Shown: piece by piece, positions 41,421-50,197 of the stretch
Numbering within the stretch: position 1 is the first letter of the stretch
Layout: each line of letters opens with the position of its first letter
NCBI GenBank assembly: GCA_030656215.1
Contig: JAUSOD010000080.1
Coordinates: forward strand, 1-52,085
Direction: 5' to 3'
Length of the DNA: 52,085 bases
From: Azoarcus sp.
GTDB taxonomy: Bacteria > Pseudomonadota > Gammaproteobacteria > Burkholderiales > Rhodocyclaceae
Position numbers and translations under genes: made by a program
Notes under the pieces: generated by a model
What the model was told of the DNA's origin: nothing
Seen by the model: the letters and a program-made list of their open reading frames with translations, nothing else
Databases searched by the model: none

Positions 41421-43022
41421 TCATCCGGCCATCATCGCCTTTGCAACGGCCTCGGCCACCCGGATGCCATCAACGCCGGCTGACAGAATGCCGCCAGCGT
41501 ACCCTGCGCCCTCGCCCGCAGGGTAGAGCCCCTTGACGTTGAGACTCTGGCAGTCCTCGCCGCGGGTGACGCGCACCGGCGACGAGGTACGGGTTTCCAC
41601 CCCGGTCAGCACCGCATCGTGCATCGCGAAGCCGCGGATCTGACACTCGAAGGCGGGCAGGGCTTCACGCATGGCTTCGATCGCATAGGCGGGCAGCGCG
41701 GTGGACAGGTCGCCAATCTTCACCCCGGGTTTGTACGAAGGTTCGACCGTGCCCACCGCCGTCGATGGCCGGCCGGCAATGAAGTCGCCGACGAGTTGGG
41801 CCGGGGCCTCGTATGTGCCGCCGCCGAGCTCGAAGGCGCGCGATTCGAGCGCCCGCTGGAAGGCGATGCCGGCCAGCGGGCCGCCCGGGTAGTCGTCCGG
41901 CGTGATGCCGACGACGATGCCGGCATTGGCGTTGCGCTCGTTGCGCGAATACTGGCTCATGCCGTTGGTGACGACGCGGTTAAGCTCCGAGGTCGCGGCA
42001 ACCACGGTGCCGCCGGGACACATGCAGAAGCTATACACCGCTCGGCCATTTTTCGCGTGGTGCACCAGCTTGTAGTCCGCGGCGCCGAGCAACGGATGGC
42101 CGGCGTGTTTGCCCAGTCGGGCCTTGTCGATCAGCGACTGCGGATGCTCGATGCGGAAACCCACCGAGAACGGCTTGGCCTCCATGAACACGCCGCGCTC
42201 ATGGAGCATCTCGACCGTGTCGCGGGCGCTGTGGCCGAGCGCGAGGATGACGTGGTCACTGCGGATCTGCTCGCCACTGGCGAGCACCACGCCGCGCAGC
42301 TGACCGCCTTCGATCAGCACGTCGGTGACGCGTTGCTGGAAGCGGATCTCGCCCCCGAGTGCTTCGATCTCGGCACGCATGGTCTCCACCATGCCGACCA
42401 GGCGGAAGGTGCCGATGTGCGGCTTGCTCACATACAGGATCTCCTCCGGCGCGCCGGCCTTGACGAACTCGGTGAGCACCTTGCGCCCGTAATGCTTCGG
42501 GTCCTTGATCTGGCTGTAGAGCTTGCCGTCGGAGAAGGTGCCGGCGCCACCCTCGCCGAACTGCACGTTGGACTCCGGGTCGAGCACGTTCTTGCGCCAC
42601 AGGCCCCAGGTATCCTTGGTCCGCTCGCGCACCGCCTTGCCGCGCTCGAGCACGATCGGCCGGAAACCCATCTGCGCCAGGATCAGCGCCGCAAAAATGC
42701 CGCACGGACCAAAGCCGACCACCACCGGCCGGTGTGCAGGCGTAGCCGGCGCCTGGCCGATGAAGTGGTAGGTGGTGTCGGGCGAAGGGCCGACATGGCG
42801 GTCGTCCGCGAAGCGATCGAGCACCGCAGCCTCGTTCCTTACCTCGAGGTCGATGGTATAGATGAAACTCAGCGTAACCGACTTGCGCGCATCGTAGCTG
42901 CGCTTGAACACGGTGAATTCGACCAGGTCGTTCGCGTCGATGCCAAGACGCGCGATGATGGCGGCCTTGAGCGCCTCAGGGGCATGTTCGAGGGGCAGGC
43001 GTAGTTCAGTGATGCGCAGCAT
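41421..43022 (-). CDS. COG2509-type FAD-dependent dehydrogenase
   Basis: This 533-residue flavoprotein has an N-terminal ~95-residue domain and then the FAD-binding start VVVGFGPCGIFAALILAQMG. Family landmarks are NVQFGEGGAGTFSDGKLYSQ, ILALGHSARDTVEMLHERGV, SFCMCPGGTVVAATSELNRV and, near the C-terminus, GLYPAGEGAGYAGGILSAGV. Such proteins are predicted oxidoreductases acting on unknown substrates and are widespread in bacteria. ATG 43022 marks the family start MLRITELRLPL. It is divergent from rlmJ. Confidence 0.9.
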   Translation of the reverse strand: MLRITELRLPLEHAPEALKAAIIARLGIDANDLVEFTVFKRSYDARKSVTLSFIYTIDLEVRNEAAVLDRFADDRHVGPSPDTTYHFIGQAPATPAHRPVVVGFGPCGIFAALILAQMGFRPIVLERGKAVRERTKDTWGLWRKNVLDPESNVQFGEGGAGTFSDGKLYSQIKDPKHYGRKVLTEFVKAGAPEEILYVSKPHIGTFRLVGMVETMRAEIEALGGEIRFQQRVTDVLIEGGQLRGVVLASGEQIRSDHVILALGHSARDTVEMLHERGVFMEAKPFSVGFRIEHPQSLIDKARLGKHAGHPLLGAADYKLVHHAKNGRAVYSFCMCPGGTVVAATSELNRVVTNGMSQYSRNERNANAGIVVGITPDDYPGGPLAGIAFQRALESRAFELGGGTYEAPAQLVGDFIAGRPSTAVGTVEPSYKPGVKIGDLSTALPAYAIEAMREALPAFECQIRGFAMHDAVLTGVETRTSSPVRVTRGEDCQSLNVKGLYPAGEGAGYAGGILSAGVDGIRVAEAVAKAMMAG

Positions 43023-43196
43023 GGAGGTTCCGTTCCCGAGAAATGGGCGATCGACTCGCCAGAGGCCGGATTCTAATCGGGATCAGGCGCCCGGTCCCTC
43101 ACAGATGCCCAGGTTTGAGCACTTACTGCGCTTGCCCGGCGGTCGAATGATCCCGGTGGTGGTAGCATTCCACGCCTTCGCCCTCCAACTTCGCCC

Positions 43197-44042
43197 ATGC
43201 TCAGCTACCGTCACGCGTTCCATGCCGGCAACCATGCCGACGTACTCAAGCACATCGTATTGATCGAACTGCTCGACTACTACAACCGCAAGGACAAACC
43301 CTGGACCTACATCGACACCCATGCCGGTGCGGGCTGCTACGCGCTCGACAGCGAACATGCGGAAAAAACCGCCGAATCGGTCGATGGCATCGGTCGGCTG
43401 TGGGAGCGCGATGACGTGCCGGTGCAGCTTGCAGCCTACATGAAGGCCGTGCGCCAGTTCAATCCGCACGGACGCCTGCTGTTCTACCCCGGCTCGCCCG
43501 CGCTGGCCATGACCCAGGCCCGCGCGCAGGACCGCCTGCGGCTGTTCGAACTGCACCCTGCCGACTACGTGTCGCTGCAGCAGACCTTTACGACCGAATC
43601 CGAGCGCGTCCAGGTACGCAAAGCCGATGGCTTTGCCGGCCTGCGCTCGCTGCTCCCCCCTCCATCACGCCGTGCCGTGGTGCTCATCGATCCGCCCTAC
43701 GAGGTCAAGGACGACTATCGCCAGGCCGCCGACACCCTGCGCGATGCAATGCGCCGCTTCCCCAACGGAACTTACGCGCTATGGTACCCGCTGCTGGCGC
43801 GGCCCGAGGCACGCCTGCTGCCCGAGCGCCTGGCAGCATTGGGTGCCAGTAGTTGGCTGGACGTGCGGCTGGCGGTGAAGGGCGCGCCGCGAGACGGTTT
43901 CGGCATGTTCGGCAGTGGTCTCTTCGTGGTCAACCCACCCTGGGTGCTGCCCGAACGGCTGGAGGCGATCATGCCCTGGCTTTCCGATGTGCTGGCCGAG
44001 GATGGCGAAGCCGGTTTCGACCTGGAGCATCATATCGAATGA
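43197..44042 (+). CDS. rlmJ: 23S rRNA (adenine-2030-N6)-methyltransferase
   Basis: RlmJ methylates A2030 of 23S rRNA with S-adenosylmethionine. The 281-residue protein starts MLSYRHAFHAGNHADVLKHI, the diagnostic N-terminus, followed by YIDTHAGAGCYALDS and the catalytic VLIDPPYEVKDDY (DPPY). The length is standard. Its stop overlaps the start of the MazG-like gene by four bases, so both should be translated from one message. Confidence 0.95.
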   Translation: MLSYRHAFHAGNHADVLKHIVLIELLDYYNRKDKPWTYIDTHAGAGCYALDSEHAEKTAESVDGIGRLWERDDVPVQLAAYMKAVRQFNPHGRLLFYPGSPALAMTQARAQDRLRLFELHPADYVSLQQTFTTESERVQVRKADGFAGLRSLLPPPSRRAVVLIDPPYEVKDDYRQAADTLRDAMRRFPNGTYALWYPLLARPEARLLPERLAALGASSWLDVRLAVKGAPRDGFGMFGSGLFVVNPPWVLPERLEAIMPWLSDVLAEDGEAGFDLEHHIE

Positions 44043-44392
44043 GCACTGACTCCCTGCATGAACTGCGTGACAGCCTGCGCGAGTTTGCCGATGCGCGCGA
44101 CTGGGGCCCCTTTCATACCCCCAAGAACCTGGCGATGGCGCTGGCCGGTGAAGCGGGCGAGGTGATCGAGCACTTCCAGTGGCTGAGCGCGGAAGCGTCC
44201 GCCACGCTGCCAGACGAAACCCGCGATGCGGTGGCGCTGGAGCTGGCCGACGTGCTGCTCTACCTGGTGCGGCTGGCCGATGTGCTTGATGTCGATCTGG
44301 CCGATGCCGCCCGGCGCAAGCTGAGCATCAACGCAACGCGCTATCCGGTGGACAAGTCGCGAGGCAGGGCGGACAAGTACGACCGCCTCTGA
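44039..44392 (+). CDS. MazG-like nucleotide pyrophosphohydrolase
   Basis: This 117-residue all-helical enzyme of the MazG/dCTPase type hydrolyses non-canonical or excess nucleoside triphosphates to monophosphates. The metal-binding acidic motifs are LAGEAGEVIEHFQW (EExE-type) and ELADVLLYLVRLADVLDVDL (EXXD-type). The tail RRKLSINATRYPVDKSRGRA is the usual substrate-side helix. ATG 44039 overlaps the rlmJ stop (ATGA). Confidence 0.88.
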   Translation: MSTDSLHELRDSLREFADARDWGPFHTPKNLAMALAGEAGEVIEHFQWLSAEASATLPDETRDAVALELADVLLYLVRLADVLDVDLADAARRKLSINATRYPVDKSRGRADKYDRL

Positions 44393-44490
44393 AGTCCGAG
44401 GCGACCATCCATACAGGTTTCTCGGTGTGGTGCGAAAGCTGCGCAGGCCTCCGTGCACAAGCGTTACTTGTGCGCGAAAACATTGGGTGC

Positions 44491-44508
44491 CTGTAACTTT
44501 TCTGAAAC
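44491..44508 (+). promoter_or_regulatory. PhoB box upstream of the phosphate transporter
   Basis: CTGTAAC at 44491-44497 and CTGAAAC at 44502-44508 are separated by TTTT. This is the 7-4-7 direct-repeat layout of a PhoB binding site. The box ends 33 bases before the GTG start of the PiT transporter, which implies phosphate-starvation control. Confidence 0.65.
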
Positions 44509-44541
44509 AATACGGCCTCTGTCGTTTTCGGATACTTCCGC

Positions 44542-46125
44542 GTGGAACTGCAACACATCAGTGAAATCGAGCGTGCCACTAAAGGTGGTCGTGTCGAATT
44601 GTTCCGCTTTGGCATCGGCCTCATCTTCATCGTCGGCGTGATGCTTTATGCGTTGTCGCGCGGCCAGGGCGAAAGCAGCCTGATACTGGTGATCGCCGCC
44701 ATGATCGGTGGCTACATGGCGATCAACATTGGCGCCAACGATGTGGCCAACAACGTCGGACCTGCGGTCGGGTCGCGCGCGCTGACCCTGGGTGGCGCGC
44801 TGGTGATCGCAGCGATCTTCGAGGCCGCGGGGGCACTGATTGCGGGCGGCGAGGTGGTCAGCACCATCCGCAGCGGCATCATCGATCCCGATCAACTCCG
44901 CGATTCCGCCGAAACCTTTGTCTGGGTCATGCTTTCCGCGCTGCTTGCCGGCGCCTTGTGGCTGAACATCGCGACCGCAGTCGGGGCGCCGGTGTCCACC
45001 ACCCACTCCATTGTCGGTGCGGTGCTGGGGGCTGGCGTGGCGGCCAAGGGCTTCGGCATCGTCAACTGGAGCTCGATGAGTGCCATTGCGTCGAGTTGGG
45101 TGATCTCTCCGGTGATGGGCGGCCTGGTCGCGGCGGGCTTCCTCTATCTGATCAAGCGCAGCATCACCTATCAGGCGGATATGGCCCAGGCGGCACGCAA
45201 GATGGTGCCGGCGCTGGTTGCTTTGATGGCCTGGACATTCTCGACCTACTTGATGCTCAAGGGCTTGAGCAAGATATGGAAAGTCGACTTCCTCGAGGCG
45301 GTCCTGTACGGACTTGCGTTCTCGGTTCTGGTGTTCTTTCTGGTCAAACGCTACCTTGGACGCACCACGAGTGTCATTGCCAACACCAAGAGCGGGGTGA
45401 ACAAGCTCTTTACCATGCCCCTGATCTTTGCCGCCGCGTTGCTCAGTTTTGCCCATGGTTCCAACGATGTGGCCAATGCGGTGGGGCCGCTGGCGGCGAT
45501 CGTCGATGTGGTGACCAGTGGCGGGACGATCAACGACAAGGCGACGATCCCCGTGTGGGTGATGATGATCGGTGCGCTCGGCATTGCGCTGGGGCTGGCG
45601 CTGTTCGGGCCCAAGGTCATCCGGACGGTGGGTTCGGAAATCACCGAGCTCGACCAGATGCGTGCCTACTGCATCGCCATGGCGGCCACAATCACAGTGA
45701 TCATCGCCAGTCAGCTCGGACTGCCGGTCAGTTCGACCCATATCGCGGTGGGCGGCGTGTTCGGAGTCGGCTTCCTGCGTGAATATCTCAAGAGCAACTA
45801 CGATCGCATGGTGGCCGAGATCATGGCCCATCACCCCGAGGGTGATCAGGCGGCGATCCAGGCCTTCATGGTGAGTTTCGACAAGGCGTCGATCGAGGTA
45901 AAGGGCGAGATGCTCGCCGATCTCAAGCAGCGCTCCAAGAAAAGCGAAGATCCCGCCCACTTCTCGAAGGTCGAGCGCAAGGGTTTGCGCAAGGTCTACA
46001 AGCGGGAGTTGGTCAAGCGCTCGCAGCTGCTGCGAATTGCTGCGGCGTGGATCATCACCGTGCCGGCTTCGGCCTTGATGGCGGCGCTGCTCTTCTACAT
46101 GATGCGTGGCATGATGATCAGCTGA
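44542..46125 (+). CDS. pit: PiT-family inorganic phosphate transporter
   Basis: This 527-residue inner-membrane protein has the two inverted PiT signature motifs, GANDVANNVGPAVGSRALT near residues 64-82 and GSNDVANAVGPLAAIVDV near 310-327. It also has the repeat-linked SAPVSTTHSIVGAV-like segments (GAPVSTTHS and GLPVSSTHIAVGG). A soluble helical region (~425-500) separates the last spans, as in longer PiT members. It couples phosphate uptake to protons or cations. The GTG start has no strong ribosome site. A Pho box lies upstream, whereas many Pit genes are constitutive. Confidence 0.92.
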   Translation: MELQHISEIERATKGGRVELFRFGIGLIFIVGVMLYALSRGQGESSLILVIAAMIGGYMAINIGANDVANNVGPAVGSRALTLGGALVIAAIFEAAGALIAGGEVVSTIRSGIIDPDQLRDSAETFVWVMLSALLAGALWLNIATAVGAPVSTTHSIVGAVLGAGVAAKGFGIVNWSSMSAIASSWVISPVMGGLVAAGFLYLIKRSITYQADMAQAARKMVPALVALMAWTFSTYLMLKGLSKIWKVDFLEAVLYGLAFSVLVFFLVKRYLGRTTSVIANTKSGVNKLFTMPLIFAAALLSFAHGSNDVANAVGPLAAIVDVVTSGGTINDKATIPVWVMMIGALGIALGLALFGPKVIRTVGSEITELDQMRAYCIAMAATITVIIASQLGLPVSSTHIAVGGVFGVGFLREYLKSNYDRMVAEIMAHHPEGDQAAIQAFMVSFDKASIEVKGEMLADLKQRSKKSEDPAHFSKVERKGLRKVYKRELVKRSQLLRIAAAWIITVPASALMAALLFYMMRGMMIS

Positions 46126-46174
46126 TCGGTCGCGCGCGGGTGCGCTACCGCTATTGCCCTGCTGACAGGACCCC

Positions 46175-46504
46175 ATGTCTTTCGCCGAACTTGCTGCCCT
46201 TCTGTTGATTTGTCTTGTTGCGTGGTTCTGGTTTGATAGCCTGAAAGCACGTGAGGCGGGTATTGCCGCGGCGCGGACCGCGTGTGAGCGCGAGGGCGTG
46301 CAACTGCTCGACGATACGGTCGCCAGTCGATCGCTGCGTCTCGGACGGGATGAGAACGGTCGCCTGGCCGTACAGCGCGCCTACGACTTCGAGTACTCGG
46401 ACTCCGGTTACGATCGCTACCGGGGGTCGGTCGTGCTGCTTGGACGCGAAGTGGTGATGCTGGACCTGGTCGCCCACGTCCATAACGTGCGCAAGCTCTT
46501 CTAG
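46175..46504 (+). CDS. DUF3301 family small membrane-anchored protein
   Basis: This 109-residue protein has one N-terminal membrane span (LAALLLICLVAWFWFDSLKA) and a small soluble domain with GVQLLDDTVASRSLRLGRDE and RAYDFEYSDSGYDRYRGSVV, the pattern of DUF3301. Its function is unknown. It follows the phosphate transporter by 49 bases and converges on the FolE-like gene, leaving 3 bases between the two stops. Confidence 0.85.
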   Translation: MSFAELAALLLICLVAWFWFDSLKAREAGIAAARTACEREGVQLLDDTVASRSLRLGRDENGRLAVQRAYDFEYSDSGYDRYRGSVVLLGREVVMLDLVAHVHNVRKLF

Positions 46505-46507
46505 GCT

Positions 46508-47143
46508 TCAGATCATCCGGCTGTCGATCGCGCGCAGAAACTCGTTGCGCAGCTGGGGCGAGTGTTCGAAGCTACCCGCAAAGGCTTGGGTCACCACGCG
46601 CTCGTCGCCGCGGCGATCCTCTCCAAGCAGCAGACACAGCTGTTCGGCTTCGATCACGCAGGCCGCGCCCGCCGCTTGGCCGTGCTTGATCAGCGCCTCG
46701 GCAATATCCCGTGTCATCCATTCCTGGTAGGTGAAGCGGTGCCCGATGGCGTCCACCAGGCGTGCAATGCGGCCGAAACCGTGCAGCCGTCCTCCCGGCA
46801 CGTAGGCCACGTGGGCAAAGCCGCGGAAGGGAACCAGGTGGTGAGGGCACACGCCATGCACCGCAATGCCGCGGATCACGACCATGTCCCGGCGCTCGTC
46901 CTCGAAGCCATCACCAAGCGCTTCGGCCGGGTCCATCTCGTAACCACCTAGCAGCCGGTGTTGCCACAGTTCACGCACGCGTTGGGCGCTGCGACCGGTA
47001 TGGGGCGAGTCGGAGTCAATGCCGCAGGCACGTAGCAGATCGGTAATCGCCTGTTCAAAGGCTGGTGCGTCGAAATGGCCGCTGCGCGGAATGCCGATTC
47101 CATCAGGGCGGGGGGCGCTGCGGTGCTCGTGATCGAGGCTCAT
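46508..47143 (-). CDS. Divergent GTP cyclohydrolase I (FolE-like)
   Basis: FolE converts GTP to dihydroneopterin triphosphate. The 211-residue protein keeps zinc ligands C99 and H102 of the CEHH motif, although the Glu is Pro (CPHH), and C170 in the position of HMCM. Other canonical residues differ: the His before that Cys is Gln168 (EQLC), the GLSK phosphate motif is GFGR, and the following RG block is replaced by LLLGEDRRGD. The Gln-Glu pair Q140-E141 is kept. It is clearly in the T-fold FolE family but may be a paralogue with changed activity. No folate genes are adjacent. Confidence 0.8.
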   Translation of the reverse strand: MSLDHEHRSAPRPDGIGIPRSGHFDAPAFEQAITDLLRACGIDSDSPHTGRSAQRVRELWQHRLLGGYEMDPAEALGDGFEDERRDMVVIRGIAVHGVCPHHLVPFRGFAHVAYVPGGRLHGFGRIARLVDAIGHRFTYQEWMTRDIAEALIKHGQAAGAACVIEAEQLCLLLGEDRRGDERVVTQAFAGSFEHSPQLRNEFLRAIDSRMI

Positions 47144-47206
47144 GAGATTTCTCCGTTGCCGGATATCCGATGATACGCCCCGCGTGTGTCGATGATCGCC
47201 GAAAGC

Positions 47207-47803
47207 TCAGGCGATGAACACCGGATCGGAAAACACCAGCGTGCCGTCCTTGCGCATCATCAGGTTGTTTGCGTTCAGGATGTCGGGCAGGACGTGGTAC
47301 TCCTCGATGAAATCAGAGAGTGCCTTCAGTGCTTGCTGGACGCTGTCGCTGACTTCAAGCGGACTCACCGTCAGGTGGTAAAGGGCGATTCGCCCCATGT
47401 CCATCCCCAGTCGGCTCCATTGCTGACAGGCCGACCAGTAGAACTCCAGCAGGCGGGTTGCGAGTTGCTCTGCCGGGGTGTTGGCCTTGAGCGGGTATAG
47501 CCGCTCCATCTCCAGCAAGTGAAACGGGTAGCCTGACTGAGCGCGGCCGATGACGCCATAGTCGGCATATACCACCGGGAAATGCTCCCCGCGCGGACGG
47601 TCTTCTGCTGTGTACAGAAAGTAGTCCGCGGGGGAACTGACGACCTTGTATACGCGTTCGCCATCCTCCTTGTCGATCACGATCGAGTACTCGCCGCGGC
47701 CGAGCTCGGGTTTGCCGTCGAGCAGGGGATGAGCCGGTACCGGGTCCGGGAGTATTACTCCCCCCCGGCCCAGTCGCGCGCGCGCTTCAGACAGATCAAT
47801 CAA
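47207..47803 (-). CDS. Protein-kinase-fold-like orphan protein
   Basis: This ~198-residue protein resembles a minimal kinase fold. GRGEYSIVIDKEDGERVYKV could form the nucleotide-binding strands, HLLEMERLYPL the hinge, and DILNANNLMMRKDGTLVFSD a catalytic loop plus metal motif, with N in place of the usual HxD spacing and SDPV in place of DFG. Similar small proteins occur in phages and beside housekeeping genes. The start is uncertain: TTG 47803 is chosen because GAGG lies 7 bases before it, and no ATG is suitable. It lies 14 bases downstream of fabI and is probably co-transcribed. Activity as a kinase is not proven. Confidence 0.6.
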   Translation of the reverse strand: MIDLSEARARLGRGGVILPDPVPAHPLLDGKPELGRGEYSIVIDKEDGERVYKVVSSPADYFLYTAEDRPRGEHFPVVYADYGVIGRAQSGYPFHLLEMERLYPLKANTPAEQLATRLLEFYWSACQQWSRLGMDMGRIALYHLTVSPLEVSDSVQQALKALSDFIEEYHVLPDILNANNLMMRKDGTLVFSDPVFIA

Positions 47804-47817
47804 GAAGGTGCCTCGTA

Positions 47818-48597
47818 TCAGCCCATGATGTTGTAGCCAGCATCCACGAAGTGTACGCCACCACTGATCAGGCGACCAGCATCGGATACCAGGAAGGCGG
47901 TGAGGGCACCGATATCTTCCGGGGTCACCAGGCTGTGCATTGGTGAGCGCTCGACAGCGGCTGCCATCAGGCCGTCGAAACCGGCAATGCCGGAGGCTGC
48001 GCGGGTCATCAGCGGGCCGGGGGAAACTGCATTGACGCGGATGCCTTTCTCGCCCAGCTCGGCAGCCAGGTAGCGGGTTGCGGCCTCGAGCGCCGCCTTG
48101 CACAGACCCATCACACCGTAGTTGGGGATGACCTTTTCCGAGCCGAGGTAGGTCATGGTGACGAGCGAACCACCGCCGGCCTTGATCATCAACGGCTCGA
48201 CCATCTTTGCCAGACGAACGAAAGAGTGGGTGGAGACGTCCATCGCCAGGGCGAAGCCGTCGGCCGAGGTGTCGACCACCCGACCGTGGAGGTCGTCACG
48301 CTTGGCAAAGGCCATACTGTGCAGGGCGAAGTCGAGCTTGCCGTAGCGCGCATCGATCTGGTCGAACACTTCGGTCATGGTTTCGGGCTTGGTGACGTCA
48401 AGCAGATAGGCATCCGCAACGCCGAGACGGCCGAGAATCGGCTCGATGAACGCGCGCGTCTTCTCGTTCTGATAGGTGATGATCAGCGTGGCACCGGCCT
48501 GGGCACATGCCTCGGCCACGCCAGTGGAGATCGACTTCTCGTTGGCGATACCGGTGATAAGCCCGACTTTGCCTTCCAGATTGATGATGGGGGTCAT
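47818..48597 (-). CDS. fabI: Enoyl-[acyl-carrier-protein] reductase (NADH)
   Basis: FabI carries out the last reduction of each fatty-acid elongation cycle. The 259-residue SDR protein has the cofactor motif LITGIANEKSISTGVAEACA, the region HSMAFAKRDDLHG, and the active-site Tyr-x6-Lys in NYGVMGLCKAALEA. SPGPLMTRAASGIAGFD forms the substrate-binding loop and HFVDAGYNIMG the C-terminus. The start ATG at 48597 follows GGAGC. A PhaR/PhbF-like motif lies ~136 bases upstream. Confidence 0.95.
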   Translation of the reverse strand: MTPIINLEGKVGLITGIANEKSISTGVAEACAQAGATLIITYQNEKTRAFIEPILGRLGVADAYLLDVTKPETMTEVFDQIDARYGKLDFALHSMAFAKRDDLHGRVVDTSADGFALAMDVSTHSFVRLAKMVEPLMIKAGGGSLVTMTYLGSEKVIPNYGVMGLCKAALEAATRYLAAELGEKGIRVNAVSPGPLMTRAASGIAGFDGLMAAAVERSPMHSLVTPEDIGALTAFLVSDAGRLISGGVHFVDAGYNIMG

Positions 48598-48732
48598 GAT
48601 TTGCTCCGTGTGGGTAAAGTGTGAAGAAATTGGTTGCAGTGCACGATTCCAGAGGTCGAAGATAAGGTCGACATGGGCGCTTTGAAAAGAAACGCTTGTA
48701 TGCTGCGCACAGGCCTCGATTTCCAGTATATA

Positions 48733-48745
48733 TTGCATTGCAACA
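48733..48745 (-). promoter_or_regulatory. PhaR/PhbF-like motif upstream of fabI
   Basis: On the minus strand this reads TGTTGCAATGCAA, an exact fit to the TG-N-TGC-N3-GCAA pattern I recall for PhbF. It lies between fabI and the divergent HAD gene. The same motif type occurs upstream of the AckA fusion. The regulator assignment is inference. Confidence 0.4.
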
Positions 48746-48802
48746 TCAATGAACCTGCTGCCAAGTAAACTATTCGAGGCAGTGTCGCAAAGAGCGTGAT
48801 CA

Positions 48803-49303
48803 ATGAACCGGACTGCTTATATTTTCATGGACTTCGATGGGGTTACCCACCCGTGGGGCGAGGTGGAGGATTTCCGCTGCCTGCCGCTGATCGAGTCCGT
48901 GATCCGCGAGTTCGAAGAGGCGAAAATCGTCATTTCCTCGGACTGGCGCATGTTGTTCTCGCTGCAAAAGCTGGTCGCCCGCTTTTCGGATGACATCCGT
49001 CCGCGTGTGGCCGGGGTCACGCCGCACATGCTGCCCAAACAGGGTGCCGAGCTCCATGGTCTGCGTGAGCGCGAATCCATGCTGTGGCTGGCCCAGCACG
49101 AAGCCGACATGAGCACGGCCGCCTGGTGTGCGATCGATGATGCGCCGGGCAACTGGCTGAGTCGCTCGCGCCTGGTGCTGACCGATTTCAAGCGCGGCTT
49201 TACCGAAGAAGACGCGGGTGCGCTGCGCCGCATGCTTAATGGCTTCCGCTCGGGTGTCCCCGCGCTCGAGAAGCCGCGCTCCGGGTTTCGCTGGGCGTCC
49301 TGA
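48803..49303 (+). CDS. HAD-like phosphatase (Swiss-army-knife RNA-repair-type HAD domain)
   Basis: This 166-residue stand-alone HAD-fold protein starts with the nucleophile motif IFMDFDGVTHPWGE. The second HAD motif is KIVISSDWRM, and the acidic third motif is AAWCAIDDAPGNW. The spacing and the SSDWR motif resemble the HAD_SAK family first seen in multidomain RNA-repair proteins. Its substrate is unknown. It is divergent from fabI and shares its promoter region. Confidence 0.8.
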   Translation: MNRTAYIFMDFDGVTHPWGEVEDFRCLPLIESVIREFEEAKIVISSDWRMLFSLQKLVARFSDDIRPRVAGVTPHMLPKQGAELHGLRERESMLWLAQHEADMSTAAWCAIDDAPGNWLSRSRLVLTDFKRGFTEEDAGALRRMLNGFRSGVPALEKPRSGFRWAS

Positions 49304-49401
49304 ACGTCGTTAAGGGCTGGAAACACGTTCCAGCTCCGCTCCGTCAGGCAGTACATTGCCCGATCGCGCTGCGATCGGCACAATGTGCGCCCGCCTTACG
49401 G

Positions 49402-50187
49402 ATGATCTCCATGTCTTCTGCCCCCGCTGCCCCCGTAATTCCTGCCGACTCGCTGAGCACACTGGTCGTGGCCGACGTTCAGCGGCAGGCCGCGCGCATG
49501 GCGCAGGACGCTTTCGGCCGGGTGTTCCGGCTCACCATTGAGGCGACAGACGAAGCGCGTCGCAGCGGCGCGGGTGAGCTTTCGGTGGCGATGCACAATT
49601 GGGCCCGGGCGGGGGAGGGTGACGAAGCCCGTGCGCTGCGCCTGGCGCTATTGCTGTCCGGCCTGGATCAGTGGGGGCTGGCCTGGAGCCAGGCGTTTGG
49701 CCTGGCGGCGATCCCCGGTCTGAGCGAACTGGTGGGGGAGCTGCGCACCGGGTTGGATCCGCAGGCGGAAGCCCGCTTCCTGCAACAGTTCGAGGCCTTG
49801 AGTGCAGCGGAAGGAAATGCGATCGACTTCAAGGTCGAATTGCGTCGCGGCATTCATCTCGCCCTGTGGCACGCTTCGATTGCCTGCGAGGACCGTGACG
49901 AGGCCCTGCGCGTGGCCGGTCAGCTGGCCAGTTTGCTGCTGGTGCTGGTGCGCGAGATGCCGGTGCTGGGCTGGCGCCTGGTGGCCGATGCGCTGGCCTT
50001 TATCCAGATTCGCTGTCTGTCCGACGGCCTCGCAGCCGAAGGGGTGGCACAAGAGGCCACGCAGGCGCTGTTTGCCACCCTGTCGCGTGAACTGCCCGCC
50101 GAACACCGCGACGCGGTGATGGCCCATGCCGCGCAGGCAGTGGTCGCATGGCAACGCTCGAACCGGCCTTCGGGCACCGTACACTGA
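49402..50187 (+). CDS. Hypothetical alpha-helical protein
   Basis: This 261-residue protein is rich in Ala, Leu, Arg and Glu and is predicted to be all-helical, with segments such as SLSTLVVADVQRQAARMAQD and RLALLLSGLDQWGLAWSQAF. It has no signal peptide and no clear membrane span. I do not recognise a family. Two ATGs (49402, 49411) are possible and neither has a clear ribosome site. Its stop is 10 bases before yaeQ, so the two are probably one operon. Confidence 0.65.
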   Translation: MISMSSAPAAPVIPADSLSTLVVADVQRQAARMAQDAFGRVFRLTIEATDEARRSGAGELSVAMHNWARAGEGDEARALRLALLLSGLDQWGLAWSQAFGLAAIPGLSELVGELRTGLDPQAEARFLQQFEALSAAEGNAIDFKVELRRGIHLALWHASIACEDRDEALRVAGQLASLLLVLVREMPVLGWRLVADALAFIQIRCLSDGLAAEGVAQEATQALFATLSRELPAEHRDAVMAHAAQAVVAWQRSNRPSGTVH

Positions 50188-50197
50188 GGCGGAATGA

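Noticed and set aside
44464-46176. 570-codon open frame on the minus strand opposite the phosphate transporter
   Set aside because: Antisense shadow; the plus strand has both PiT signatures.
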